The notes beneath the pieces are model-generated. The model searched no databases, was not told where the DNA came from, and saw nothing but the letters and a program-made list of their open reading frames with translations. Positions 1 to 8,759 of a stretch of 53,607 bases of DNA are shown here, one piece after another. The position numbers and the translations under genes are program-made. How positions within the stretch are numbered: position 1 is the stretch's first letter; the number at the start of each line of letters is the position of its first letter. Origin of the DNA: CF-46 sp042408445 (GTDB lineage Bacteria; Chloroflexota; Limnocylindria; Limnocylindrales; CSP1-4); NCBI GenBank assembly GCA_042408445.1, contig JBHORC010000029.1, positions 1 to 53,607 of the forward strand. Direction: 5' to 3'.

Positions 1-27
1 CGGGCGCCGGCGATGAGCCGGCGCCCG
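1..27 (-). terminator. Hairpin terminator after the histidine kinase
   Basis: A perfect 11-bp inverted repeat (arms 1-11 and 17-27, loop GATGA) lies just past the stop of the minus-strand kinase gene. No U-tract is visible, as is common in GC-rich genomes, so this is inferred from position and stem strength. Confidence 0.5.
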
Positions 28-73
28 GCCGATCCAGCGGCGCGGCGCCGCGCCGGGAAACGCGCCCGCGACG

Positions 74-1780
74 TCAGCTCCGCGGCGCCGGGTCCCCGAT
101 GTCCGCGGCGGGCAGCGCGAACGCGAACGTCGAGCCGCGACCCGGCTCGCTCTCGAGCCACATCCGGCCGCCATGCTCCTCGACGATCTGCCGGGAGATC
201 GGCAGGCCGAGACCCGTCCCGCGTGGCTTGTCCGTGAGGCTGTCGCCGGCCTGGGCGAACGCCTCGAAGACGCGTGCCTGATCGGCCGGCGCGATCCCGG
301 TCCCGGTGTCGGTCACGGCCACGACGACCTCGTCGGTGGTCGCCGTGACGCGGACGGTGATGGTGCCGGCTGCCGTGAACTTCACCGCGTTCGACAGGAG
401 GTTGATGACCACCTGGATCAGCCGGTGGTGGTCGCCGGTCACGACCGGCACGGCCGTCGGCGCGTCGCGGACGAGGTCCAGGCCGCTCGTCTCGAGGAGG
501 GCCGCTGTCGCCCCGATCGACTGATCGACGACCGCCAGGATGTCCACCGGCTCGCGCCGGAACTCCATCCGGCCCGCCTCGATCTTCTGGAGGTCGAGCA
601 CGTCGTTGATCATGGCGGTGAGGCGGTCGCCCTCCGCGACCATGATCGCGAGGTTCTCGCGGATCTGGCCGACCGCCCGCTCGACCTTCGGATCCGGCGT
701 GTCGCCGCCGGGGCCCGAGCCGGCTCCCGCGTGCATCGCGGGCAGGATCACCTCATCGAACCGCTTCCGGACGAGCTTCGTGAAGCCCACGACCGAGGTC
801 AGCGGCGTGCGGAGCTCGTGGCTGACGCTCGCGAGGAACGTCGACTTCGTCGCGCTCGCCGCCTCGGCCGCAGCGCGAGCCGCGATCGCCTCCTCGGTCG
901 CGTCGGCGAGCTGCGCCGTCCGCTGGGCGACACGCGCCTCGAGCTCCCGGTTCTGGACCTCGATCTCCGCGTACAGCCGGGCATTCTCGATCGCGGCCGC
1001 GAGCAGCGAGCCGACCGTGAACAGCAGCGGACCCATCGATCGCTCCAGCGCTCGACCGGAGAGACGGTTGTCGACCGCGAGCAGGCCCACCGTTCGACCC
1101 TTCGTGACCAGCGGCGTCCCGAGGAACGACGTCACCTCGAGGGCTCGGGCCAGGAGCCGGTTCGGCTCGTAGGCGTCGCGGTCCACGTCGCGGAAGACCA
1201 TCGGCCCATCGGCCAGGGCGAGCTGGACGAGGGACGACCGTGGCTCGTCGAGCGAGAGGCGGAGACCGGCGACGAGCGCGCGCGCCTCGGCCGATCCGCC
1301 GATCGCCCGGCCGTTGGCCGCGACGCGCCCGGCCGGATCGACGAGCAGGACGAGCGCCCGGTCGAACGGCAGCCGGGCGACGACCGCATCGAGCGCTCGA
1401 TCGAGCAGCTCGTCGAGGTCGAGGGTCGACGACAGCACGGCGGCGAGGTCGTTGAGGGCCACGAGCTCGGACAGCCGCTGCTGCAGCTCGACCCGCGAGA
1501 GCTGGCTCTCCGACGCCTCGCGCGTCAGCGCCCGGCGCTGCTCCTCGAGAAGCGCCGAGCGGCTCCGCGCCTCGCGCGCCCGACGCATTGCCAGCGCCGC
1601 GTACAGGACGACACCAGCCGGGAGCATCGTCGCGAGGACGATCGCGAGCGTCTCCCAGCCGGGCGGCCGGGCGAGCAGGACGGCGAGCACGAGCAGCGAA
1701 CCGCCGATGGCGACGGCGAGGTCGAGCGGGCGGAGGCGCGATGGGGCGAGGTCGATCGGTTCGAGCTTCCGCCCGTCCAC
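74..1780 (-). CDS. GAF-domain sensor histidine kinase
   Basis: A membrane-anchored sensor kinase of about 568 residues. Two hydrophobic segments (about 20-38 and 45-64) are followed by a coiled coil, a GAF domain (about 110-268), a second coiled coil, and the kinase core. The H-box HELRTPL has its phospho-acceptor at His321. The N-box NLLSNAVKF is near 460, and the ATP-lid glycine boxes DTGTGIAP (491) and GTGLGLPIS (521) are intact. It is the last gene of an operon with a GAF protein and a receiver-only regulator. The GTG at 1780 is the first standard start. The frame stays open and coding-like up to a CTG at 1903-1901 that overlaps the upstream stop as CTGA, adding a Pro/Ala-rich 41-residue leader. 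Which start is used is open. The signal sensed is unknown. Confidence 0.93.
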   Translation of the reverse strand: MDGRKLEPIDLAPSRLRPLDLAVAIGGSLLVLAVLLARPPGWETLAIVLATMLPAGVVLYAALAMRRAREARSRSALLEEQRRALTREASESQLSRVELQQRLSELVALNDLAAVLSSTLDLDELLDRALDAVVARLPFDRALVLLVDPAGRVAANGRAIGGSAEARALVAGLRLSLDEPRSSLVQLALADGPMVFRDVDRDAYEPNRLLARALEVTSFLGTPLVTKGRTVGLLAVDNRLSGRALERSMGPLLFTVGSLLAAAIENARLYAEIEVQNRELEARVAQRTAQLADATEEAIAARAAAEAASATKSTFLASVSHELRTPLTSVVGFTKLVRKRFDEVILPAMHAGAGSGPGGDTPDPKVERAVGQIRENLAIMVAEGDRLTAMINDVLDLQKIEAGRMEFRREPVDILAVVDQSIGATAALLETSGLDLVRDAPTAVPVVTGDHHRLIQVVINLLSNAVKFTAAGTITVRVTATTDEVVVAVTDTGTGIAPADQARVFEAFAQAGDSLTDKPRGTGLGLPISRQIVEEHGGRMWLESEPGRGSTFAFALPAADIGDPAPRS

Positions 1781-1899
1781 TGCGGCGGCGGCGGTGGGCG
1801 CGCCGATCGGGGACCCCGGCGTCCCCCCGGGCGATGCCTCCGCGGGAACCCCCGGCGCCGGCGGTTCGGCGACCTCGCCCGCGTCCAGCTCGCTCGTGG

Positions 1900-2673
1900 T
1901 CAGCCCGCCGCGGCCTGCGTCGGTTCGTCGGCCGTGGCGTGGGCGAGCGCCGGGCCGACGATCGCGGCGATCGCGGCGAGCAGCTTGAGATCCGCGGCCA
2001 GGTAGGTCACCGGCCGGGATGATGCCGCGCCGAGGACCCCGAGCGTCGCGCCGCGGGCGACGACCGGCGCGACGATCAGCGAGGCGCTCCCGCGCTCCGC
2101 GGCCGTCGCCCGCGGGTCCGTGGCGACGTCGTTGACCTCCTCGGCGACGCCGCTCGTGAGCACCGCTCCGACGATGCCCTCCGCCGCGTCCGCCTCATCG
2201 ATCGGGCCTGCTGGCCCGGCCGGGCGGAGCCGGCCGTCCGTGCCGGACAGGAGGAGGAAGCCCGTCCCGCCGGCCGGGAGGCGCCCCGCCTCCTCGACCG
2301 CGATCCCGGCGATCTCCTCCACCGTCCGGGCGCTGCTCAGCTGCTCCGCGAGCTGGTACACGAGGTTGAGCTCGCGGTACCGGTCGAGCGCTTCGCGCGC
2401 CAGGCTGCGCTTGTCCGCCTCGCGGCTCAGGGCGTAGGACAGCACCGCGGCGATGGCGCGGGCCAGTCGGTCGCCTTCGACCGTCCCCGCGGTCCGGCCC
2501 TCGACGACGATCGGGAACCGCTCGAACGCGATCCCGCCGGCCTCGCGCTCCAGCACGACCGTTCCGTCGGCGTCGCGGATCCGGACGCCGGCGTTCGTCC
2601 CGGACAGCAGGGCCGACAGCATCGGCGCGACGTGGCGATTGCGGACGATCAGACGTCCGAGATCCTGGTCCAT
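1900..2673 (-). CDS. GAF-domain protein, likely partner of the adjacent two-component system
   Basis: A soluble protein of 257 residues. The N-terminal half (about 1-85) has a small sensor-like alpha/beta fold with the segment GVRIRDADGTVVLE. A charged helix, about 86-110, leads into a GAF domain (about 110-250). No kinase, cyclase or phosphatase module is present, so it probably works as a ligand-sensing adaptor. The ATG lies 2 nt after the stop of the response regulator gene, and its stop overlaps the possible CTG start of the kinase gene, which indicates one transcript. The GAF ligand cannot be told from sequence. Confidence 0.85.
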   Translation of the reverse strand: MDQDLGRLIVRNRHVAPMLSALLSGTNAGVRIRDADGTVVLEREAGGIAFERFPIVVEGRTAGTVEGDRLARAIAAVLSYALSREADKRSLAREALDRYRELNLVYQLAEQLSSARTVEEIAGIAVEEAGRLPAGGTGFLLLSGTDGRLRPAGPAGPIDEADAAEGIVGAVLTSGVAEEVNDVATDPRATAAERGSASLIVAPVVARGATLGVLGAASSRPVTYLAADLKLLAAIAAIVGPALAHATADEPTQAAAG

Positions 2674-2675
2674 CG

Positions 2676-3062
2676 TCAGCTGCGGTCCGGAAGCCCGAGC
2701 GCCGAGCGAGCCACGTCGAGCAGCTCGTCCGGGTCGAACGGCTTCGTGAGGTAGCGGTCCGCGCCCGCGGCCACACCCTCCTCGCGGTCGTACGCCTGGC
2801 CCTTCGCCGTCAGCATGACCACGGTCGTGCCCGCAAGGCCGAGGTCCTGCTTGATCGCGCGGCAGACCTCGAAGCCATTCAGCTTCGGCATCATCACGTC
2901 CAGGAAGACGAGCTCCGGACGGTGGTTGCGGACCACGTCGAGGGCCATCTCGCCGTCGGACGCCGTCTGCAGCTCGACGCCCTCGTCCTCCAGGTCCTCG
3001 AGCGCCTGCTCGATGAGGAGACGGATGTGCTGCTCGTCGTCGACGATCAGGACGGTCGGCAT
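2676..3062 (-). CDS. Single-domain response regulator (CheY-like)
   Basis: A 128-residue stand-alone receiver domain: acidic pair DD (8-9), phospho-acceptor Asp55 in FLDVMMP, and conserved Lys107 in LTKPF. There is no output domain, so it likely acts through protein contacts or a phosphorelay with the kinase two genes downstream. The ATG at 3062 was chosen because the peptide begins with the receiver's first beta strand (MPTVLIVDDE) and a GAGG-type ribosome site lies about 6 nt upstream. The open frame continues to 3362 but is not receiver-like there. It is first in the operon with the GAF protein and kinase. Confidence 0.92.
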   Translation of the reverse strand: MPTVLIVDDEQHIRLLIEQALEDLEDEGVELQTASDGEMALDVVRNHRPELVFLDVMMPKLNGFEVCRAIKQDLGLAGTTVVMLTAKGQAYDREEGVAAGADRYLTKPFDPDELLDVARSALGLPDRS

Positions 3063-3240
3063 CGAAACCTCACGGTCGGGTGGGCATGGTGAGTCCCCGC
3101 CGGTCGAACGATGCAGGAAGCCGGCCCCTCGTGCAATGCGCCGGCGCTGCGCCCCGGGTTCGTGCCGCTTGCGCCGGGGCGGCCCGGGCGCGAGCGCGCC
3201 GTGCGAGCCGACGAGGCCCGTCCCTGCGCGATCCGGCACG

Positions 3241-4542
3241 ATGATCCGGATGGAGGACCTCCCCGCATCGATCGCGCCCGATGTCCCCGGCGGGATCGTC
3301 CCGTCGACCTCGCCCGATCGCGCCGCGGCGGCCGCCGGCCCCGAGATCCACCCGGAACGCACGCTCTGGCTCCTGTCGATCGCCCACGCGGTGAACCACG
3401 CCCAGGCGGTGCTCCTCCCGCTGATCTATCTCCAGATCATCGGCGAGTTCCACGTCACCCTCGCCGACGTCGCGGCACTCGCCTCCGCCGGGGCGTTCGC
3501 GAGCGGGATCATCCAGCTGAGCTTTGCCAAGCTGACCCGGGTCGTGTCGCGGCGGACGCTTCTCGCGACCGGCGGGATCGTCTTCGGCGGCGGCTTCGCG
3601 GCGCAGGCGGTCGCGCCCACGTTTCCGGCGTTCGCCGCGATGAACATCGCCTCGCGGATGGGCGGCGCGCCACAGCATCCGGTCGGCAACGGGCTCCTCG
3701 CCGAGCAGTTTCCCGAGGAGCGACGCGGGTTTGCCATCAGCGCCCACATCAGCGGCGGCAACGTCGGGACCGTGATCGTCGCGGTCCTCGGTGCGTGGAT
3801 GATCGCGGCGTTCGGGTGGCGGGTGGTCGTCGTCGTCTTCGGGATCCCGGCGATCGTCATCGCCCTCGCGATCCTCGTCCTCGTCCGCGAGACCGGCGTC
3901 GATCGCGAAGCCGCGACGGCCCACGGCAGCGTTCTGGATGCGTTCCGGGCGGTCCTCCGCGACGCCGACCATCGCTGGATCTACCTCGCGTCGGTCCTCG
4001 GCGGCGGTGGGCGTGGGCTGGGGGTCGTCAACCTGTTCGCGCTCGCGTACCTCTCGATCGTCATCGGTCTGCCGGAATCGACGACGAACGTGATGTACGC
4101 AACGCTGATCGTCCTCTCGGTGCCGATGCCGCTCGTCGCCGGCTGGCTGTCCGATCGGGTCGGACGACGACCGGTGATCATCGGCGTGTATCTCGGTGGC
4201 GCGATCGCCTTCGCCGTGTTCCTGCTGGCCGGCACCTCGTTGCCGCTCCTCTGGTTCGGGATCCTGCTGATGGGCCTGTTCACGTTCGCCGAGTCGCCGC
4301 AGCTGCAGGCGCTCCTCGCGGACGCCGCCGACTCCCGGATCCGCGACACGTCGTTCGCGCTCTATTTCACGCTCGCGTTCGGCGTCGGGTCGCTGTGGAC
4401 GTTCGTGTACGGCCAGGTCACGGCGATCCTCGGCGAGCGCGGCGGCCTGCCCGTCGTGTTCTGGCTGATGGCCGGGACGTTCGTCCTGGCCGCCCTCAGC
4501 GTGGTGCCGATCCGGGAGCGCCTTCGGCCAGCGACTCGCTGA
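3241..4542 (+). CDS. MFS transporter
   Basis: A polytopic membrane protein of 433 residues with about twelve hydrophobic segments. After TM1 it carries HAVNHAQAVLLPL, and near TM4 HPVGNGLLAEQFPEERRG, a pattern resembling the Fsr (fosmidomycin-resistance) branch of the major facilitator superfamily. The loop after the central region has the typical GWLSDRVGRRP signature. The first ATG is at 3241 and a second in-frame ATG at 3250 is equally possible. It is divergent from the response regulator operon, with about 180 bp between them. The substrate is unknown; resemblance to Fsr alone does not prove drug efflux. Confidence 0.88.
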   Translation: MIRMEDLPASIAPDVPGGIVPSTSPDRAAAAAGPEIHPERTLWLLSIAHAVNHAQAVLLPLIYLQIIGEFHVTLADVAALASAGAFASGIIQLSFAKLTRVVSRRTLLATGGIVFGGGFAAQAVAPTFPAFAAMNIASRMGGAPQHPVGNGLLAEQFPEERRGFAISAHISGGNVGTVIVAVLGAWMIAAFGWRVVVVVFGIPAIVIALAILVLVRETGVDREAATAHGSVLDAFRAVLRDADHRWIYLASVLGGGGRGLGVVNLFALAYLSIVIGLPESTTNVMYATLIVLSVPMPLVAGWLSDRVGRRPVIIGVYLGGAIAFAVFLLAGTSLPLLWFGILLMGLFTFAESPQLQALLADAADSRIRDTSFALYFTLAFGVGSLWTFVYGQVTAILGERGGLPVVFWLMAGTFVLAALSVVPIRERLRPATR

Positions 4543-4590
4543 CCCTCTCTGCCCCCGGACAGCCTGCCCGGTCGTCCGGACGGCCTCTGC

Positions 4591-4596
4591 TATCAT
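4591..4596 (+). promoter_or_regulatory. -10 element for tRNA-Pro
   Basis: TATCAT lies 29 nt before the mature tRNA, which would give a short leader of about 23 nt. No convincing -35 hexamer was seen. Confidence 0.45.
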
Positions 4597-4625
4597 TCGC
4601 CGGCCCTGCAAACGGGCGGAACGGT

Positions 4626-4702
4626 CGGGGCGTGGCGCAGCTTGGTAGCGCGTGTCGTTCGGGACGACAAGGTCGTGGGTTCGAATCCCGCCGCCCCGAC
4701 CA
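4626..4702 (+). tRNA. tRNA-Pro (anticodon CGG)
   Basis: A complete cloverleaf. The acceptor arm CGGGGCG (4626-4632) pairs with CGCCCCG (4692-4698). The anticodon loop TTCGGGA gives anticodon CGG at 4660-4662, flanked by TGTCG/CGACA. The T-arm is GTGGG-TTCGAAT-CCCGC. The discriminator is A4699, followed by an encoded CCA (4700-4702). Confidence 0.97.
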
Positions 4703-4773
4703 GTATCTCCGCCGAGCAGCGAACCTCGCATTCATCAGACGGCTCTCATCCGCCGCCGCGAGCCTGAGGCAGC

Positions 4774-5922
4774 ATGCCGACACGCCGGACCAGTCCCCGC
4801 CGCGCGATGACGCGGCCCACGGTTCCGATCGACGAGTTCGCCGAGGATCCGCCCGCCTCGGGACGGCTCGCGGCGCTCGCTCCGTGGATCGCGATCCTCG
4901 CCCTCGCCCTGGCCGGCGTCGCGCTCGCGGTCACCTTCCTCGGCCGCGGCACGGATCTCGCTTCGTGCCGGAAGGCGGCCTGGACGGCGATCCCCGATAC
5001 CCACGACCTCCCGACGGGCTGGAACCTCGGCTCCACGGACATGAACGCGAACGGGATGACGATCTCGATCAGCGGCCCCTCCACCGGCGACGACAGCGCT
5101 GCGCCGCCCGTCGTCTACGCGAGCATCACCTGCTATGGCGACAGCGCCGAGAGCGCCCTCGCCCAGAACCGGTCTGCCGCTGAGGCGGCGAACGCGACCG
5201 TCACGTCGCGAACGGGCGGCAGCGACGCCTACGACATCGACAATCCATCGGCGGGCGTGACGACGGTCTTCCGCGTCGGACCGCTCGTCGGCCAGGTCGC
5301 GGACGCCGGCTCGGCGAACGACAGCGACCGCTCGGCGATCATCCAGGCCGTCGCGATCGCGATGGGCGACAAGGGCGCCGCGGGCACCGCTGCCGCGCAG
5401 CCAAGCGATGCCGCCGCGGACAGCCCGGACCCGAACGCCACGGACGAACCGACGGAGCCGTCGCCGTCCTCGGTCGCGCCGGAGCTCGAGGCGAAGCTGC
5501 CGACCGAGGTCGCCGGCTCGACCCTCTCCGTGGACAGCGCGACCGCCGATGTCTTCCTTGGCAGCTTCCCGAACTCCGCCGCGCTTGCCACCCGGATCCG
5601 AGCGCTCGGCTCGGCGATGACCGATCTCCGCGTCGCGGAAGCGTTCGATCCCAACGGGACGATCGACCTGAACCTCTACGCGTTCCGCCTGCCCGGCAAG
5701 GACGTCACGAAGCTTCGGGCGGCGATCATCGAGACGTGGCTGTCGGCGAACCAGGCGGGCGTCACGAAGACGGACGTGACCCTGGGCGGCAAGAAGCTGA
5801 CCCGGATCGACTACGGCGCGGACATCCCGACGCAGTACGTGTACACCGGGAGCGACTACGTGATCACGATCGAGACGTCGGATCCGGCGATCGCCACCGA
5901 GGTCGCCGGCAAGATCAAGTAG
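4774..5922 (+). CDS. Single-pass membrane protein of unknown function
   Basis: Not recognised. About 382 residues: a short basic/acidic N-terminus, one transmembrane segment (about 35-55, APWIAILALALAGVALAV), then an extracytoplasmic region with two possible domains separated by an Ala/Asp/Pro/Ser-rich linker (about 205-240). Two cysteines soon after the membrane segment (SCRKA, ITCYG) may form a disulfide. The first ATG is at 4774; ATG 4807 is an alternative. It lies 71 nt after tRNA-Pro on the same strand. Confidence 0.7.
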   Translation: MPTRRTSPRRAMTRPTVPIDEFAEDPPASGRLAALAPWIAILALALAGVALAVTFLGRGTDLASCRKAAWTAIPDTHDLPTGWNLGSTDMNANGMTISISGPSTGDDSAAPPVVYASITCYGDSAESALAQNRSAAEAANATVTSRTGGSDAYDIDNPSAGVTTVFRVGPLVGQVADAGSANDSDRSAIIQAVAIAMGDKGAAGTAAAQPSDAAADSPDPNATDEPTEPSPSSVAPELEAKLPTEVAGSTLSVDSATADVFLGSFPNSAALATRIRALGSAMTDLRVAEAFDPNGTIDLNLYAFRLPGKDVTKLRAAIIETWLSANQAGVTKTDVTLGGKKLTRIDYGADIPTQYVYTGSDYVITIETSDPAIATEVAGKIK

Positions 5923-5995
5923 CTCCGCGGCGCGTCGCCGGGGCCGGGCCCGGGGGTGGGCCGCGCCACCGCGACCCCGCGGCGCTCGGCCGGGA

Positions 5996-6355
5996 CTACT
6001 TCTTCGGCGGCATCGAGCCGGCCCACGCCAGCCCGCGCTCGACCCATTCGTTGATCCGCGTGTCGTCGTCGACATCCTCACGGGGCACGAGGACGAAGCC
6101 GTTCATCGGCTTGCCCGGCATCGGCTCGAACGGGGAGGCACCGGCGTCCACGGCCGGCTGGACCTCGGCCGGCGGCAGGCGCACGACCCACCGGTCGTGG
6201 AACAGGCTCGTCGCCAGGTTGCCACCGACGAACGCACCCGGGTAGCCGAACATCTTCCGGCGCTCGGCCTGCGGATAGCGTTCCAGGACCGCCTCGAACC
6301 GCTCGACGAGCGACGGCGGCGACTTCGTGAAGGCCGGCGTCTCGCGCTTCGCCAT
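5996..6355 (-). CDS. TfoX/Sxy N-terminal domain protein
   Basis: 119 residues spanning just the TfoX N-terminal domain: an early helix ERFEAVLERYP, the hallmark RRKMFGYPGAFVGGN, then FEPMPGKPMNGFVLVP. In gamma-proteobacteria full-length TfoX/Sxy controls competence. Stand-alone N-domain proteins are widespread and their role is unknown, so no competence function is inferred. The ATG at 6355 is preceded by AGGAGCACC. It converges on the membrane protein gene ending at 5922. Confidence 0.9.
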   Translation of the reverse strand: MAKRETPAFTKSPPSLVERFEAVLERYPQAERRKMFGYPGAFVGGNLATSLFHDRWVVRLPPAEVQPAVDAGASPFEPMPGKPMNGFVLVPREDVDDDTRINEWVERGLAWAGSMPPKK

Positions 6356-6444
6356 GATCTGGTGCTCCTTCCTGTCGCCGCCACGATAGCCGGGACTGTC
6401 GACCGGTCGTTCGCGGCCGTTGACGGGCGGTCTTCGACCCCACG

Positions 6445-6831
6445 ATGCTGGCGGACGTGACGATCGCCCTCATCGCTCTTGGCGGCGCCCTCGGCTCTGT
6501 CACCCGCTACCTGGTCGACGCGTTCGTGGTCGCGCGCGTGGGCACCGCCTTCCCGTGGGGGACGATGCTCGTGAACGTGTCCGGGTCGTTCGTGCTCGGC
6601 CTGCTCTGGGCGCTCGCCATCGAGCGCTCCGTCCTGCCCGCGGACATCCGGGGTCCGGTCATGATCGGGTTCCTTGGCGCGTACACGACGTTCTCGACGC
6701 TGATGCTCGAGAGCTGGCGCCTCGTCGAGGCGGGCCAGCTCGTGGCGGCGGCGATCGACGTCGCCGGATCGGCCGGACTCGGGCTCCTCGCGGTCGTGAT
6801 CGGGCTTGCCGCGGGCCGCGCGCTCGCCTAA
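6445..6831 (+). CDS. crcB: Fluoride channel FluC/CrcB
   Basis: A four-helix membrane protein of 128 residues, the usual length for the family. It has the signatures GGALGSVTRYLVD (TM1), FPWGTMLVNVSGSF (TM2) and GFLGAYTTFSTLMLES (TM3, including the conserved TTFS stretch). FluC is a dual-topology dimer that lets fluoride leave the cytoplasm. A single copy is present, consistent with a homodimer. No fluoride riboswitch is recognisable in the 90 bp upstream, and no neighbour is functionally related. Confidence 0.95.
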   Translation: MLADVTIALIALGGALGSVTRYLVDAFVVARVGTAFPWGTMLVNVSGSFVLGLLWALAIERSVLPADIRGPVMIGFLGAYTTFSTLMLESWRLVEAGQLVAAAIDVAGSAGLGLLAVVIGLAAGRALA

Positions 6832-7088
6832 CGCCCCGGGAACGCGGCGGAGGACCCACGGCGTGTCGGCGGTGACGCGGGCCGCACGTGCGTCCTCGAC
6901 GCCGGGTTGCGGCACCGTCGGCGCGGTTCGCCGACGGACGTCGTGGTCCGCGATCGTCAGGTGTCCATGTCGTCCGGGCTCGGTTCGGGCGAGGCTCGTT
7001 CCAACACACCGACCGGCGCCCAGCACGCCGGGCCACACCCGAGCTCCCCGCGGTCACGCTGCCCGCCGCCACCGAGGTTGACCCCGAC

Positions 7089-7682
7089 ATGGACTCCAGG
7101 ACGATCACCGTCGATCCCGTCAGCGCGAAGCTTCGTCGCGTTGGCCGGGTGGCCCGTCGCCGGATGCGGATCGACGCCGACCAGCTCCGGAACGGCGCCC
7201 ACACGGACGGAACGCTGACGATCGAGATCAGCGACCTTCGCTCGCCCGTCGCCGGCGTCCCGGGTTCGTTCGAGTGGTCGGCGGACCGGCCGATCGCCCT
7301 CGTCATCGTGCGCTCCGGCGTGGATGGTGAGGAGGTCTCGTTCGAGGTCGGGCCGGCTCGGCGCGGCGTCGCGCGGGCCGCCGCCGTGGACGACGGCGCG
7401 GGCATCCGGTACATCGCGTTCTGCTACGACGCGGCCCCGTCCGTCGCGTCACACGTCATCGCCGCATCCGTGCCGGTTCGCGCGGCGCCGCCCGCGACCA
7501 CCGCCGCGGCCACCGGTCCCGTCGCCGACGTTGCGACGCCCGCCCTCGCTCGTCCGTCCGTTGCCCAGGCCCTGGCCGCGACCCTCCGGGAGCGAAGTCT
7601 GATCCTCGCCCGGTTGCTCGCCGCGCCCCGGCTCCCCGTCGATCGCCGCGTGACGCGGTTTGCGCGGGGCAGCGCCGGCTGA
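7089..7682 (+). CDS. Hypothetical protein
   Basis: Not recognised. A protein of 197 residues with a beta-rich N-terminal part (about 5-125) and an Ala/Pro/Thr-rich linker near 130-155, ending in a basic helical tail. The ATG at 7089 was chosen because the sequence further upstream (6888-7088) does not look coding. It is convergent with the glycosylase gene, with a shared hairpin between the two stops. Confidence 0.6.
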   Translation: MDSRTITVDPVSAKLRRVGRVARRRMRIDADQLRNGAHTDGTLTIEISDLRSPVAGVPGSFEWSADRPIALVIVRSGVDGEEVSFEVGPARRGVARAAAVDDGAGIRYIAFCYDAAPSVASHVIAASVPVRAAPPATTAAATGPVADVATPALARPSVAQALAATLRERSLILARLLAAPRLPVDRRVTRFARGSAG

Positions 7683-7690
7683 CGCGCAGC

Positions 7691-7715
7691 CGATCGCCTC
7701 AGATCGAGGCGATCG
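7691..7715. terminator. Bidirectional hairpin between convergent genes
   Basis: Arms CGATCGCCTC (7691-7700) and GAGGCGATCG (7706-7715) form a perfect 10-bp stem with a 5-nt loop. It sits across the stops of two convergent genes and overlaps the last codons of the glycosylase. Confidence 0.5.
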
Positions 7716-8595
7716 ATCGGGGCGCGTAGCGCGGCCCGTAGGCCGGTGGCCGAATCCCGCTCGTCTCGAGCAGCCGGATCACCCGGGCTCGATGGCCGCG
7801 CCACGGCTCGAGCAGCTCGAGCATCCTTCGGTCGTCTGCTCGTGGCTCCCCGGCGAGCGCGAACGCCACGACGTTCGGCAGGTGGAAATCGCCGACGCTG
7901 ACGGCATCGGGATCGCCGACCGCGCGGAGCATCACCTCGGCGGCCGTCCAGGGGCCGATCCCCGGCACCGCCAGGAGCCGCGCGTAGGCAGCATCCCTCG
8001 GCATCGTGACGATCTCCTCGAAGCGAGCGGCTCGATCCGCGACGCGCCGGACGAGGTCGGCACGGCGGCGCTCGACGCCGAGGGGGTGGAACTCGTGATA
8101 CGGCGCCACGGCGAGGGCTGCAGGCGCGGGCCACAGCCACAGCCCGAACGGGCCGGGCGCGGGCTCTCCCCAGCGGCGAACGATGCCGCGCTCGCCGCGC
8201 CACGCCTCACGGCCGGTGACCTTCTGTTCGAGGATCGCCGGGATCAGCGCGTCGACCACCGCACCCGTCCGACCGATGCGCACGTCGCCGCGGCGGGCCA
8301 GCTCCGCGACGAGCGGGTGGTGGCCCGCGTCGAAGCCGGCGGGGTGGTCGTCGAGGCCGAGGAAGGCGGGCGCGCCGTCCAGCGCCACCTCGGCGCCGGG
8401 CCCCCACGCCTCCGCGAGGATTCGGTCGCCGGCGAGGACGAGCCGCAGGGTCGTCGGGCCGGCGGGCGTCCGCGTCGCCCGGATCGCTTCTCGCGGGCCG
8501 AGACGCATCGTGGGATCACCCGCGCCGCGGAGGTGGATCGCGAGCGTCCGTCGCAGGTCGAGCGGCTCCGAAAGATCAATGGAGCGGGTTGGCAC
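7699..8595 (-). CDS. HhH-GPD DNA glycosylase (AlkA/3-methyladenine type)
   Basis: A base-excision repair enzyme of 298 residues. The N-terminal part (about 1-105) matches the AlkA-type beta domain, followed by the helical HhH-GPD fold. The helix-hairpin-helix is VPGIGPWTAAEVML (about 210-223) and the catalytic aspartate is Asp236 in SVGDFHLP. There is no C-terminal iron-sulfur cysteine set, which argues against EndoIII or MutY. It likely removes alkylated purines; the exact base range is unknown. It is divergent from the RlpA-like gene. Confidence 0.9.
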   Translation of the reverse strand: MPTRSIDLSEPLDLRRTLAIHLRGAGDPTMRLGPREAIRATRTPAGPTTLRLVLAGDRILAEAWGPGAEVALDGAPAFLGLDDHPAGFDAGHHPLVAELARRGDVRIGRTGAVVDALIPAILEQKVTGREAWRGERGIVRRWGEPAPGPFGLWLWPAPAALAVAPYHEFHPLGVERRRADLVRRVADRAARFEEIVTMPRDAAYARLLAVPGIGPWTAAEVMLRAVGDPDAVSVGDFHLPNVVAFALAGEPRADDRRMLELLEPWRGHRARVIRLLETSGIRPPAYGPRYAPRSIASI

Positions 8596-8759
8596 GGTGT
8601 CAGTCTTGCAGGTCTCCGCCCTCGACCGGCTTCCCCGGTGGCGCGACGTGTCGCGAACGCGCCGCTACGCGGCCGCCACGCATTGACACGCCCTCGCAAC
8701 ACGACCCGATGGGACGCCCGGGCGCGAGATCCGCCGATCGCTGATAAGGTCCGCCGGAC

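Noticed and set aside
173..2005. A 610-codon open frame on the plus strand opposite the histidine kinase
   Set aside because: It is the antisense of a gene with clear kinase motifs; its own sequence is Arg/Asp-rich, repetitive and domain-free, as GC-rich shadows are.
3070..4731. A long minus-strand frame across the MFS gene and tRNA-Pro
   Set aside because: It runs through a tRNA and lies opposite a protein with twelve clear membrane segments.
6356..6444. A fluoride riboswitch before crcB
   Set aside because: The short interval does not show the conserved riboswitch core, and it is largely accounted for by the TfoX ribosome site.
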